Source: JABMOW01 sp964409335
Lineage (GTDB): Bacteria; Fidelibacterota; Marinisomatia; SCGC-AAA003-L08; JACNLC01
Assembly (NCBI GenBank): GCA_964409335.1
Contig: CAYPCW010000032.1
Location: 1-31,835, forward strand
Length of the DNA stretch: 31,835 nucleotides
Reading direction: 5' to 3'
Under the pieces are notes generated by a model. It was not told the DNA's origin. It searched no databases and was given only the letters and a program-made list of their open reading frames with translations. The number at the start of each line of letters is the position of its first letter. Position 1 is the stretch's first letter. Below are positions 7,392 through 16,613 of the stretch, piece after piece. The position numbers were made by a program, and so were the translations under genes.

Positions 7392-9023
7392 AAATAAAAA
7401 GGAATTGTCTGAGGTGATGATCAAGTGAAATATCTCCCGGTTCTTTGCCATCATTAACACAAATGGATAATATACACTGTAATTATTTGTGAAGATGTAG
7501 TTCGAATCAAACTGGGATTTGATGGTTTTGGCGATGGCGACCGGATCAGACAATTCTTCGGAACATTCATCCACAATGTGGGCGCTGGCGCAAACATGCT
7601 CTGTGATATTCCGCCAGAGCTGAAATCGTTCCGGATCCCGTAGATAAAAAAAGACCGGATCCATCCCCACCGTATAGTTGTTGTGTCGGTTATGGTAGAA
7701 CAATCGTGAAAAAGAATCCCAGGAGGTAATGAACACATTGCTTCCTTCCGGTGTATTTTCAGCCAGCCAGTTCGCTTCAGCATGAAAGGCAGTTACCGGA
7801 TGTGAGTATTTAATGCTCTTCAGAACATATAAAGGTCCGTGATAACTCAGTGCGCATAGGGAGAGGATGAAAATGACTTTCCAAAATTTCCCGGTTCTGA
7901 TACGATTTTCGATATTTTGAAGTACAATCACGGGTCGGCGGGCTGAACCCAATTCCGGTGAACCATAATACGTGATGGAAAAAGCAGTGAATAATAGCGA
8001 AAAGGGAATCCAGTATTCAATAAACCGGACAGATTCCATGGACCAGAAAAAATAGAAACATGTGATAAAGGACAGGGTGAGCAGTACGATTTTCTTTTTA
8101 GGTTCATGGAGAAATTGAAAGTTAAAGAAATTCAGACCAACAGCAAGTGCCATGAGGAGAATGGAAATAATATTATCCTGAAAGAAAAAAATGTCGGCCG
8201 GCCGCTGGCCAATCCCCACATTCAAATCAATCCCTCTTAAATTCAGGAATAATAAGTCTACGATCTGTTGGTAGGTGAGGATTAAAATATTCGGGAAATC
8301 CGGACGGAGAACCAGGCTGGCGGCAATAGCGGCAACCGCAATGAAGACCAGTTGAACATCCCGGAATTTTCGGGTGACAATCCAACAGGCAAGTATCCAA
8401 AAGAATGATAATATGAAAATCTGAAACCATCCGGAGTAAAAATAGGGATATAGGAAGCACGAGAGAGCAAAGAGCCATTTTCGATCCGTGATCAGACTGT
8501 AGAAAATGAGTAATGACAAAGAGATAGAGATAAGAAATGGTCTGACGATAGCTAACCGGTATAGAAAAAAAGTTGAGATAAAGAGAACCAGGAATATCCA
8601 CAACAGTCTGAACCGGATGTTCTGTGAAACCAGAATTTTGTTAAAAATATTCACCATCAGCAGGATTAAAGAAATTCCCGTTAATTTGATCGCGGTTATG
8701 GGCGTAAACAGGGAAATAAACGGAACCAGTAAGATGTGGAAGCCGAGAGATAGATCCGCAGGATCTTGACTCCAGGTTGTCAACTGAAACCATCTCATAT
8801 CCTGGATAGGGGAAAACCCGTAGGCGCGAATTAAGGAAGCCATCCTTATATGATAGAACCAATCTTCACCCAGCCCGTTTGACCACCAAAAAAATAAAAT
8901 TGATAATAATCCGATCAGGATGATATTTACAAAAACCAATTTTCTAAAATTTAAACCATTGCTATTTTTGAAAAATTTTAGAAGTTTCTGCACTCGGTAA
9001 AATACAAATTCAAATGTGACCAT
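7371..9023 (-). CDS. Polytopic membrane protein, GT-C glycosyltransferase-like
   Basis: A 550-residue integral membrane protein with about eleven hydrophobic segments. An acidic pair (Glu53-Asp54) in GLGEDWFYHIRMASLIR directly follows the first membrane segment, the position and style of the catalytic acidic motif in GT-C lipid-linked-sugar transferases such as STT3 and PMT. A soluble C-terminal part (about 405-550) starts after the last membrane helix and has a conserved-looking NVFITSWDSFSRLFYHNRHN motif followed by TVGMDP, resembling the WWDYG-type periplasmic motif of oligosaccharyltransferases. I infer a glycosyltransferase using a polyprenyl-phosphate sugar, substrate unknown. It is transcribed away from the four TMTC-like genes, sharing their upstream region. 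No Shine-Dalgarno sequence is clear before the ATG at 9023. An O-antigen ligase- or ArnT-like enzyme is an alternative. Confidence 0.55.
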   Translation of the reverse strand: MVTFEFVFYRVQKLLKFFKNSNGLNFRKLVFVNIILIGLLSILFFWWSNGLGEDWFYHIRMASLIRAYGFSPIQDMRWFQLTTWSQDPADLSLGFHILLVPFISLFTPITAIKLTGISLILLMVNIFNKILVSQNIRFRLLWIFLVLFISTFFLYRLAIVRPFLISISLSLLIFYSLITDRKWLFALSCFLYPYFYSGWFQIFILSFFWILACWIVTRKFRDVQLVFIAVAAIAASLVLRPDFPNILILTYQQIVDLLFLNLRGIDLNVGIGQRPADIFFFQDNIISILLMALAVGLNFFNFQFLHEPKKKIVLLTLSFITCFYFFWSMESVRFIEYWIPFSLLFTAFSITYYGSPELGSARRPVIVLQNIENRIRTGKFWKVIFILSLCALSYHGPLYVLKSIKYSHPVTAFHAEANWLAENTPEGSNVFITSWDSFSRLFYHNRHNNYTVGMDPVFFYLRDPERFQLWRNITEHVCASAHIVDECSEELSDPVAIAKTIKSQFDSNYIFTNNYSVYYPFVLMMAKNREIFHLIITSDNSFLFQIDPSI

Positions 9024-9192
9024 TTCGTCATTTTTTTCGGGCGAATGACTCTTAAATTCAAGACGTCATTTCGGGTGAATTTTCTCACATCCGATTGGGA
9101 ATTATCTGCTTAGATTTAGACGAACTCCGTATGGAGGAAATTTAAAAATATCTTCATTATGATGATCAATGCACTAAAGGGAAATAATTGTT
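9024..9192. promoter_or_regulatory. Divergent intergenic region with imperfect direct repeats
   Basis: 169 bases between two divergent membrane glycosyltransferase-like genes; promoters for both must lie here or further inside. It holds an imperfect direct repeat, CGTCATTTTTTTCGGGCGAAT (9026-9046, copy lengthened by a T-run) and CGTCATTTCGGGTGAAT (9064-9080). CTCC-GTAT-GGAG near 9126-9137 is a small hairpin. AAAGGGAA (about 9177-9183) serves as the ribosome site for the gene at 9193. I cannot place a promoter convincingly. Confidence 0.35.
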
Positions 9193-10992
9193 TTGAATAA
9201 ATTAGCCTGCGAACCTTCAGCAGATTCGATTTGTAAATTTTTTTCGGGTTTGGTTAGGGGGAAAAAAGCCTGGTTCTGGTTCTTTATTATCATATTCATC
9301 CTATACTTTCAGACGATCTTTTTTTCATTCTCACCCATGGATGATCCGGGTCTGATTGAGAAAAGAATGAGTTTACTCCAAAACTGGGGACATGCAAAGG
9401 ACATTTTTACTTACCGGCTGGACATGGCCAAAACCGCATTATTATACCGGCCAATCCTGGAACTTACCTTTATGATCGATGCCACACTGGGGAAAGGCTC
9501 ACCCTGGATGTTTCACCTCAGCAATGTCGTTATTTTTTTCATTTCGATGATTTTAATATTCAATCTTTATATTGCGCTTAAAATTCCCCGGGTTACCGCA
9601 TTTGCTTGCACAATTATTTTAATGGTTCATCCTCTGAATGTGTCTGTCGCATCATGGATCCCCGCACGGAATGATTCCTTGCTGGCGATCATGCTCATCG
9701 GTACTTTGTTAAGTTATTTTGCCTATTTGAGAAATTATTCATCGTGGTGGCTCGGCATTCATTATTTGATGTTTGGACTGTCTTTATTTACAAAAGAAAA
9801 TGCGGTGGTGATTCCCTTTATTATACTCGCCTATCACGGGCTGGCATTCAGGAGAAAGGTGCCGGGGATAAAACTGAAAGCCGGTATCTGGGGAATGATC
9901 ATGTTATTTTGGGTGTGGATGAGGCACTCTCCACAGGGTGATTTTATACAATTGCCTATCCGTGACAACATCATTTATAATACTATTTCTACTCTTAACT
10001 TTTACATTGGTAAATTCTTTTATCCGGTACATCCATCGGTCATGCCCAATCTTCAGGATACAAATATGATCCCGATCATCGTAACGGTGACCATATTTCT
10101 GGGAGTTTTGATATTTATGAAAAAACGGGATTCCGGACTCGCACTGTGGGGACTGGTATTTTTCATCTCGGTATTGATCATACCACTATTGTGGGGAACG
10201 GTATTGGGGCTGAGTGTTCCCTATGAACACCGGATGTTTATCCCGGCTGTCGGGTTGATAATCAGTATGACACAATTAGAGATCCCAAGATACTTTCTGC
10301 GTTTTCGATACCATCTGATGATTCTCGTGATATTGTTGATCGTTCTGCTGGGGACTAAAACCTATTTTCGCGCCAAAGTATTTGAAAACAAGAATACCTA
10401 TTCATTCACAGCGGTGAGTGAATCTCCTTCACTGTGGCAGGTGTATGCCATACGTGCAGATGCGTTGACAACCCAAAATTATTTATTTTCTGCTGCAGAG
10501 TATTATTCGAAAGCCATTGATCTTATCCCCTTAATTGACAAGCATGAATTGTATTATGCCAGGGGCAATTGTTATCAAAAGATGGGATATGCCGAAGCAG
10601 CCCTTGAGGATTATGGCAAATACATCAGCCAGCATCCGGACTTTAAGGACGTGTATATCAACCGGGCAATCATCTATCGTGATCATCAGGATTACCAGTC
10701 AGCGATAGCGGATTTGACGATTGCAATATCTCTGGATTCTAACGATGCCGTGCTATTTAACGAGAGAGGGTTTTGTTTTCAAAAATTGAAAGAATATCTA
10801 CAATCAATCGAAGATTTTAATGTGGGATTAGCGCTTAATCCGGAGAATAAAAATATAATCAATAACAGAAGTGTTTCATATTTTATGATGGGTGAATGTG
10901 AAAGTGCCAAAGCCGGCATCACTCTGATTGAATCCTTAGAGGGGAGTGTTCACCCTGATTTTAAACGCACAGTATATGAAAAATGTCAATAA
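9193..10992 (+). CDS. TMTC-like GT-C membrane glycosyltransferase with C-terminal TPRs (copy 1)
   Basis: 599 residues starting at TTG 9193 behind AAAGGGAA. The N-terminal 400 residues have about ten membrane segments and the marks of the TMTC/GT-C family. The acidic pair Asp50-Asp51 in FSPMDDPGLI sits at the first extracytoplasmic loop. YRPILELTFMIDA, HLSNVVIFF, HPLNVSVASWIPARNDSLLAI, LFTKENAVVIP and YEHRMFIP follow. About four TPRs cover residues 430-590 (for example AIIYRDHQDYQSAIADLTIAISLDSND), probably outside the cytoplasm, where they would hold protein acceptors. Eukaryotic TMTC1-4 are O-mannosyltransferases, so by homology this may move a sugar from polyprenyl phosphate to Ser/Thr of a secreted protein. 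First of four tandem paralogues ending beside pilin genes. Acceptor and sugar are inferred only. Confidence 0.7.
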   Translation: MNKLACEPSADSICKFFSGLVRGKKAWFWFFIIIFILYFQTIFFSFSPMDDPGLIEKRMSLLQNWGHAKDIFTYRLDMAKTALLYRPILELTFMIDATLGKGSPWMFHLSNVVIFFISMILIFNLYIALKIPRVTAFACTIILMVHPLNVSVASWIPARNDSLLAIMLIGTLLSYFAYLRNYSSWWLGIHYLMFGLSLFTKENAVVIPFIILAYHGLAFRRKVPGIKLKAGIWGMIMLFWVWMRHSPQGDFIQLPIRDNIIYNTISTLNFYIGKFFYPVHPSVMPNLQDTNMIPIIVTVTIFLGVLIFMKKRDSGLALWGLVFFISVLIIPLLWGTVLGLSVPYEHRMFIPAVGLIISMTQLEIPRYFLRFRYHLMILVILLIVLLGTKTYFRAKVFENKNTYSFTAVSESPSLWQVYAIRADALTTQNYLFSAAEYYSKAIDLIPLIDKHELYYARGNCYQKMGYAEAALEDYGKYISQHPDFKDVYINRAIIYRDHQDYQSAIADLTIAISLDSNDAVLFNERGFCFQKLKEYLQSIEDFNVGLALNPENKNIINNRSVSYFMMGECESAKAGITLIESLEGSVHPDFKRTVYEKCQ

Positions 10993-12791
10993 GTAAAATA
11001 ATCAGACCTCTTCATCTCCCTGGTTTACACGATTTGTTTCTGTACCGGAACAGACCTTACTATTGGATCACGTTAATATGCCTGCTAACTTATGTCATGA
11101 CCATTGATTATGGGTTCTCACCCTTAGACGATTCATCCCTGATCGTCTCCCGTATGGAGTGGTTAAAAGATTTTCGAAACGTCATTCACATTTTCACAAA
11201 ACCGCTTTATTTTGGGATAGGTGAATATTATTACAGACCCATATTAATCTTATCCTTTATGGTTGATGCGTTAACCGGAGGGGGGTCTCCGGTGGCATAT
11301 CATTTCACGAATATTGTATTGCATCTTCTCGCATCCTGGCTGATCTTCTGTCTATTTCTTCAGCATGGAATATCGCGGCGATCTTCCTTTTTGTTGAGTC
11401 TCGTGTACGTCGTCCACCCGATTAATGTTTCGGTAATTGCATGGATACCCGGCAGAAATGATTCCCTTTTAGCGATATTTGCATTTTCCAGTTTTATTTT
11501 TTGGATGAAATTTGCCGCTTCAAAAAGGTCAAAATTTATAATATATCATTTATTGTTTTTTTCTCTTGCGCTCATGACAAAGGAAAATGGAATCGTGATC
11601 CCGGCGCTGGCGGGAATTTATATAGCCCTTTTCCCCGGTGATCATCGGAAATTTCCACACTGGAAAATCGTCACGGGGTGGTCTTCAATAATATTATCCT
11701 GGATTGTTTGGCGAGTTGTAATTTTGGAAAATCCGCAATCTCTGGTTCTTCAAAGTTTCGGATCTATCCTGAAAAGCGTTGTTGTCATTTTTACGATTAC
11801 GATCGAACGAATAATATTTCCCATTCATCAATATGTATCTCCAAATTTATTGGATGCTTCCCCGGTGACCGGTGCCTTATTTTTACCCATCTTAGTTTAT
11901 TTTATTATAATATTTAAGTTTAAAAATTTTAGAAAAGTGATATTCGGGGGATTATGGTTTATTTTGTTTCTCGTCATCCCCGAAATGTGGGTATCTATTT
12001 TTGGGATAGGATACACTTATGAACATCGATTATATCTGCCTTTATTCGGATTTTTACTGATCATTTCCCAGATAACGCTGCCTGCTGAATTTAACCTGCA
12101 TAAGTATAAATTTTATGCACTGTTCCTGCTGGTGTTTATCATGTATTCAACAAAGACCGTGTTTAGGCAAAATGTGTATAAAAATACCGAAACTTATTCC
12201 GGTGCGCTGGCATCAGAATCGCCCACCATGCCATTTGCCAGTGAGTTTAGGGGTTCAATATTATTGGAAAACGGCAAAGATGAAGAGGCGATTTATTATT
12301 TTACAGTCGCACTAAATTTTGATTCAACACGATTTGATATTTATATAAAGCGGGCGATCGCCTATGAACATGTTAAAAAATATAAATTCTCCCTTCGAGA
12401 CTTAAATCGGGCAATCGCACTGGACTCTACCCTGGCGGAGACGTTTTTCAGAAGAGGAAGCATATACCGGCATCTGGGTAAGATCGATGATTCACTGGCG
12501 GATTTAAACCGGGCTATACAAATCAATCAGACAGACAAAAATTTTTATAACGACCGGGGATTACTCTATCTCAATCTGAATTATGCCGATAAAGCTATAG
12601 CCGATTTTGAGCATTCAATTAAATTAGATTCAACGTATGTTATTGGATATCAGAATAGGAGCGCTGCCTATTTCTTGACCGGGAACTATGATCGAGCCCT
12701 TTATGACCAGCAGATCATTGAAAATCTTGGCGGCGAGATTAATGTTGAATTTCTAAATCAAATTATCTTCCGCCTGCACGAAACAAAATAA
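10983..12791 (+). CDS. TMTC-like GT-C membrane glycosyltransferase with C-terminal TPRs (copy 2)
   Basis: 602 residues; the ATG overlaps the end of copy 1 by ten bases, so the two are translationally coupled. Same architecture: membrane domain with DD at 49-50 (GFSPLDDSSLI), YYRPILILSFMVDA, HFTNIVLHLL, HPINVSVIAWIPGRNDSLLAI, LMTKENGIVIP and YEHRLYLP. At least four TPR motifs follow from about 430 to 590 (for example AETFFRRGSIYRHLGKIDDS and YNDRGLLYLNLNYADKAIADF). Compared with copy 1 it is clearly diverged, so this is an old duplication rather than a recent one, which suggests different acceptors or sugars. No strong ribosome site, as expected for a coupled gene. Confidence 0.7.
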   Translation: MSISKIIRPLHLPGLHDLFLYRNRPYYWITLICLLTYVMTIDYGFSPLDDSSLIVSRMEWLKDFRNVIHIFTKPLYFGIGEYYYRPILILSFMVDALTGGGSPVAYHFTNIVLHLLASWLIFCLFLQHGISRRSSFLLSLVYVVHPINVSVIAWIPGRNDSLLAIFAFSSFIFWMKFAASKRSKFIIYHLLFFSLALMTKENGIVIPALAGIYIALFPGDHRKFPHWKIVTGWSSIILSWIVWRVVILENPQSLVLQSFGSILKSVVVIFTITIERIIFPIHQYVSPNLLDASPVTGALFLPILVYFIIIFKFKNFRKVIFGGLWFILFLVIPEMWVSIFGIGYTYEHRLYLPLFGFLLIISQITLPAEFNLHKYKFYALFLLVFIMYSTKTVFRQNVYKNTETYSGALASESPTMPFASEFRGSILLENGKDEEAIYYFTVALNFDSTRFDIYIKRAIAYEHVKKYKFSLRDLNRAIALDSTLAETFFRRGSIYRHLGKIDDSLADLNRAIQINQTDKNFYNDRGLLYLNLNYADKAIADFEHSIKLDSTYVIGYQNRSAAYFLTGNYDRALYDQQIIENLGGEINVEFLNQIIFRLHETK

Positions 12792-14456
12792 ATGATGAAA
12801 AACAGGAATATCCATTTACCTTCTCTGCTGACGATAATATTAATAATCACTGCATTGTATATTTTTACGATAAGCTTCACATTTCTACCTCTTGATGACA
12901 CGGATATCATACAATCCCGGCTGTCCTATTTGATGAATTTTCGGAATATCCTTGATATTTTTACCACACCGCTCTATAAAGATTTTGTCACAAGCCTATA
13001 CCGTCCTTTCCTGTATCTCACCTTTATGGTTGATGCTATTCTCGGCGGAGGAAGCCCTTCTGTCTTTCATCTTTCAAACATGTTATTTCATATTATTTCA
13101 TCACTGCTGCTTTACGAATTTTTAAGTCATTTTATTCCGGCACCAAAAATTTTATTCGGACTTACCTTTATCTATGCGATCCATCCTATTCATGTTCATG
13201 CTGTCGCATGGATATCAGGAAGGAATGACATCCTGTTGGCAATCGACCTGCTTCTGATATTTATCACCTTTCGGTATTCATTGCAATACCGGAAGCACCG
13301 GTATTACATCTATCACTTTTTTCTTCTCTTTATTTCGTTTTTCATTAAAGAAACTGCCGTCGTAATTCCCGTTTTATTAGTGATTTACGCTGTGTGGATC
13401 AGTCCAAAAAGTGACAATCTAACTGTTTTTATACCAGGTTGGATTTTGATTTCGGGATTCGCACTGCTTATAAGGAGTTTCGTCGTGACAGGAAACCTGC
13501 CTTTAACGTTCACCGGTTTGATGGATACCAGTCTTCAATTTTCTATTATCTTTACGAATTATTTAGGGAAGCTGTTTATCCCGATCCACTATTCCGTACT
13601 GCCAACCACCCGGGATATGGGCATTCTGCCCGGACTTATTGTACTCATTACATTGAGTACCATCGGGTTTGCAGTAGATAAGAAAAACAAGAAATTATTT
13701 TGGTTTGGGATTGTCTGGTTTATTTTATTTTTATCTCCAACTATATTATGGGGAATTTGGAGCAGGATTGATGAATTTTACGAACACCGATTATATATTC
13801 CGGCCATCGGGTTGTTGTTATCCGTATCACAATTGAAATGGCGGTTATTATCATCAATTTCGACAATCGTTAAAACCTTTGTTATTGTGGGCATGTCCAT
13901 AATACTGATCATAATGTCTTTTGAAAGAATGATTAAATATCGAGATCCGATCTCGTTCACCGATGCTGCCGTATTAGAGTCTCCTTCCCTCGCCAGATCT
14001 CATAGTATAAGAGGGTATGAGTATCAAAATATTGGCGATTATCAAAAGGCTTTGTCCGAATTCGAAATGGCGATCAAAATCAAGCCTAATATTGCATGGG
14101 TTTATAGTAATTGTGGCCAGATCCAATTGAATATGAAAAATTACAACCATGCCATTGAGTTGTTTACTATTGCAGTTCAGATGAACCCAAAGGACGGAAA
14201 TGCCTATTTTAACCGTGCGATTGCGTATGTCATCGTTGAACAACTTCCCGCCTCCATCGAAGACTTCTCAGAAGCGATTCAACTCGTGCCGGACAATGCC
14301 GACTATTTTTATAACCGCGGATTAGCATATGAAACTATGGGAGACAATTTGAAAGCAATAGAGGATTTTCAATCCGCCCAAAGTTTATTGCCGGGTGATG
14401 AACTATTGATTGAAAAAATTGAATCAATCAAATCGGAAAATTCCCTTTATCAATAA
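12792..14456 (+). CDS. TMTC-like GT-C membrane glycosyltransferase with C-terminal TPRs (copy 3)
   Basis: 554 residues; ATG 12792 follows the copy 2 stop with no spacer (TAAATG), and a second ATG comes next at 12795. DD at 35-36 in FLPLDDTDII, then LYRPFLYLTFMVDA, HLSNMLFHII, HPIHVHAVAWISGRNDILLAI, FIKETAVVIP and YEHRLYIP. The histidine pair HPIHVHAV is closest to the eukaryotic TMTC signature (HP-x-H-x-E-A-V). The TPR part (about 400-545) has four repeats, including AWVYSNCGQIQLNMKNYNHA and ADYFYNRGLAYETMGDNLKA, which are near consensus. It has a shorter N-terminal tail than the other copies. Role as for the other copies: predicted polyprenyl-phosphate-sugar-dependent protein O-glycosyltransferase. 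Confidence 0.7.
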   Translation: MMKNRNIHLPSLLTIILIITALYIFTISFTFLPLDDTDIIQSRLSYLMNFRNILDIFTTPLYKDFVTSLYRPFLYLTFMVDAILGGGSPSVFHLSNMLFHIISSLLLYEFLSHFIPAPKILFGLTFIYAIHPIHVHAVAWISGRNDILLAIDLLLIFITFRYSLQYRKHRYYIYHFFLLFISFFIKETAVVIPVLLVIYAVWISPKSDNLTVFIPGWILISGFALLIRSFVVTGNLPLTFTGLMDTSLQFSIIFTNYLGKLFIPIHYSVLPTTRDMGILPGLIVLITLSTIGFAVDKKNKKLFWFGIVWFILFLSPTILWGIWSRIDEFYEHRLYIPAIGLLLSVSQLKWRLLSSISTIVKTFVIVGMSIILIIMSFERMIKYRDPISFTDAAVLESPSLARSHSIRGYEYQNIGDYQKALSEFEMAIKIKPNIAWVYSNCGQIQLNMKNYNHAIELFTIAVQMNPKDGNAYFNRAIAYVIVEQLPASIEDFSEAIQLVPDNADYFYNRGLAYETMGDNLKAIEDFQSAQSLLPGDELLIEKIESIKSENSLYQ

Positions 14457-14464
14457 GGTTATGT

Positions 14465-16156
14465 ATGACGAATTGGAACCGTAAAATTGATTTAATAAAA
14501 ATCCGGCTCACGGCCGGGAATCTTCCATATTACTGGTTGGTATTTATCATTACTATTTTTTATGCCGGAATTATTGGGTTTGGTTTTTCACCGCTTGATG
14601 ATCCATCGCTAATCATCGATAAAATTGAGTGGCTGCGGAATCCGTTTCATTTGATCACATTATTCACGCAAGAGTACCAGGTAAACCTGTACCGGCCGGT
14701 GTTGATTATCTCATTTATGATCGATGCGCTCATCGGGAAGGGTAATCCCGCAGTCTTTCATACAACCAACCTCCTGCTACATATGACATCGACGCTGTTT
14801 TTATACCACCTTCTGAGGTTATTACTAAAATCAAATAAACGACCCTTTATTCTGTCGGTTATCTTTGCAGTTCATCCAGCTCTCATTCATTCAGTCGCCT
14901 GGATCCCCGGGAGAAATGATATTCTTTTAGCTATAATGATGCTCGTGATTACCATCAATTTTATACAATTTATCCGGACCAACATGCGGAAATATTTAAT
15001 CTTGCATGTTGTATTCTTTTCTTTGGCTTTATTTACAAAAGAATCCGCGTTATTGATCCCGGTGGTAATTCTGGTTATTAGTATTGTTATCTACCGGGAT
15101 CAACTTTTGAAAATTGCCAAAATTTTATCTCCATTTTACATTATCATTATTACCATATGGGTAATCTGTAAATTGAATATCGGCAGGATTGATCTACCTT
15201 CGTACCCGGAATTTGATATTATTTCTATACAGCAGCTGATCATATTATTTCTAAGTTCACTGGGGAAATCCTTTCTCCCCATTCAGTTATCGATCATTCC
15301 CTATTACAGTGCGCTACCTGTGATTTATTTGGTGATATCTGCCATGATATTCTTCCTATTAATGGTCAATAAAAAGGTCGTTTCAGAATGGGCTATCGTC
15401 GGAATTGTGTGGTTTATTGCGTTTCTGCTCCCCGGAGGGTTGTGGAGTATCCTTATTATTAAAGACANNNNNNNNNNAGACAACATTTTTTATGAGCATC
15501 GACTTTACCTGCCATTCATCGGGTTGTTCATCATGTTCAACAAAATTCCAATCAAATCATTTATCATGAAGAGGGTAACGGTTTGGTATTTGATACTTTT
15601 TGTATCTGTTGCTATAATATTAAATCGAGGTAGATTGAAATATTACGCCAGTGACCGTGTTTTTGCGGATCGGTGTATCGTTGAATCCCCTACCTGTAGT
15701 AAATCATTTATCATCCGGGGAGAGTTATCGATTCGGAATGGACAATATCAGCCGGGATTGATTGATTTAAAGAGATCTATCCGTTTAAATAAACACAATT
15801 ACCATATTTATAATCGGATAGGGTTTCTCTATGAATCTATGGGTTATCCGGATTCTGCCCTGATATCATATGCAACTGCTATTGACTCGGACCCTAAACA
15901 GCCTGAAGGATACTATAACATTGGAAATATTTTATTAGGGGTGAAAAATTACCGGGAAGCCATTAGATACTATACATCGTCAATTGAAGCTGACTCATTA
16001 TTCGTTCCATCTTTTCACAACCGCGCTGTCGCCTATTATTGCCTGGCGGAATATCAGCATGCAAAGAGAGATTTAGCAATCGTGAAGAAATTTGGGTATC
16101 CGGTTCAGCCGGTTTTTTATCAAGCAATAGAGAAACCGAAGATGGAAAATAAATAA
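14465..16156 (+). CDS. TMTC-like GT-C membrane glycosyltransferase with C-terminal TPRs (copy 4, contains an assembly gap)
   Basis: 563 residues as written, eight bases after copy 3, with AAGG close before the ATG. DD at 45-46 in FSPLDDPSLI, LYRPVLIISFMIDA, HTTNLLLHM, HPALIHSVAWIPGRNDILLAI, LFTKESALLIP and YEHRLYLP. About three to four TPRs lie from about 410 to 550 (for example YNRIGFLYESMGYPDSALIS and EGYYNIGNILLGVKNYREAI). Ten N at 15468-15477 interrupt the last part of the membrane domain. Flanking bases and spacing in the other copies suggest the gap is not real, so the true protein is probably about five residues shorter. This last copy ends directly at the bidirectional terminator shared with the pilin genes. 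Confidence 0.68.
   Translation: MTNWNRKIDLIKIRLTAGNLPYYWLVFIITIFYAGIIGFGFSPLDDPSLIIDKIEWLRNPFHLITLFTQEYQVNLYRPVLIISFMIDALIGKGNPAVFHTTNLLLHMTSTLFLYHLLRLLLKSNKRPFILSVIFAVHPALIHSVAWIPGRNDILLAIMMLVITINFIQFIRTNMRKYLILHVVFFSLALFTKESALLIPVVILVISIVIYRDQLLKIAKILSPFYIIIITIWVICKLNIGRIDLPSYPEFDIISIQQLIILFLSSLGKSFLPIQLSIIPYYSALPVIYLVISAMIFFLLMVNKKVVSEWAIVGIVWFIAFLLPGGLWSILIIKDXXXXDNIFYEHRLYLPFIGLFIMFNKIPIKSFIMKRVTVWYLILFVSVAIILNRGRLKYYASDRVFADRCIVESPTCSKSFIIRGELSIRNGQYQPGLIDLKRSIRLNKHNYHIYNRIGFLYESMGYPDSALISYATAIDSDPKQPEGYYNIGNILLGVKNYREAIRYYTSSIEADSLFVPSFHNRAVAYYCLAEYQHAKRDLAIVKKFGYPVQPVFYQAIEKPKMENK
15468..15477. other. Scaffold gap of 10 N, probably artefactual
   Basis: The bases before the gap end in AGACA and those after it begin with AGACA. 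Collapsing the gap and one copy of this 5-base overlap removes 15 bases, keeps the frame, and gives IIKDNIFYEHR. That spacing before YEHR is close to the eleven residues between LW/MW and YEHR in copies 1-3. Confidence 0.7.
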
Positions 16157-16183
16157 AAAAGGGAGACCATGTCTCCCTTTTTT
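16155..16183. terminator. Bidirectional intrinsic terminator
   Basis: Stem GGGAGAC (16161-16167) / GTCTCCC (16171-16177), loop CAT, flanked by an A-run on the left and a T-run on the right. It can end transcription from both sides. It begins within the stop codon of the fourth TMTC-like gene and ends 22 bases beyond the stop of the last pilin gene. Confidence 0.9.
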
Positions 16184-16205
16184 ATACGAACGCGCTGTCA
16201 ATTTA

Positions 16206-16559
16206 CTATTGCAGTGTATAAGCGGTGTTGCTTGATCCTGTTGTGTACGAATACGAAGTAGCATCACCAGAGTAGCTTAACACGGATGCTGAAGGAGTAG
16301 TCCAGTTATCCGGTACTTCATCCAGCAGACTTGCAATTGTCAGACCTGTCGGGAATAGCCGTGATCCTTCGGATGCCAATTGCTGCGCAGCATAGTTATT
16401 CAGGCCAGTTTTTATGTTACCAATCACTGCCTGTTTGTTGGCTGTGTGAGCATTTGTATTGATGTCGAAAAATTTCGGTACCGCAACAGCCGCCATGATT
16501 CCGATCACAGCAATCACGATTATCAACTCAATCAGGGTGAAACCTTTATTATTTCTCAT
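16206..16559 (-). CDS. Type IV pilin (copy 1)
   Basis: 117-residue prepilin. The short basic leader MRNNKG is followed by FTLIELIIVIAVIGIMAAVAVPKFFDI: cleavage by prepilin peptidase after Gly6, with Glu5 of the mature chain present, then the long hydrophobic N-terminal helix. The globular part is small and has no cysteine, so the usual disulfide-closed D-region is absent. It ends with LLDEVPDNW and a Ser/Thr/Tyr-rich tail (TSYSYTTGSSNTAYTLQ). GAAAGGAA precedes the ATG. It lies 54 bases downstream of pilin copy 2 and shares most of its N-terminal half, a tandem duplication. It is a candidate major or minor fibre subunit; I cannot tell which of the three is most abundant. Confidence 0.88.
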   Translation of the reverse strand: MRNNKGFTLIELIIVIAVIGIMAAVAVPKFFDINTNAHTANKQAVIGNIKTGLNNYAAQQLASEGSRLFPTGLTIASLLDEVPDNWTTPSASVLSYSGDATSYSYTTGSSNTAYTLQ

Positions 16560-16613
16560 TCTTATATTCCTTTCGTTTATTTTGTAGTTTGTGAATGTTT
16601 TTATGATTAATTT

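Noticed and set aside
9095..9115. Sigma-54-like element (GGGAATTATCTGC) before the first TMTC-like gene
   Set aside because: The distance between the GG and GC dinucleotides is one base too short and the flanking bases do not match.
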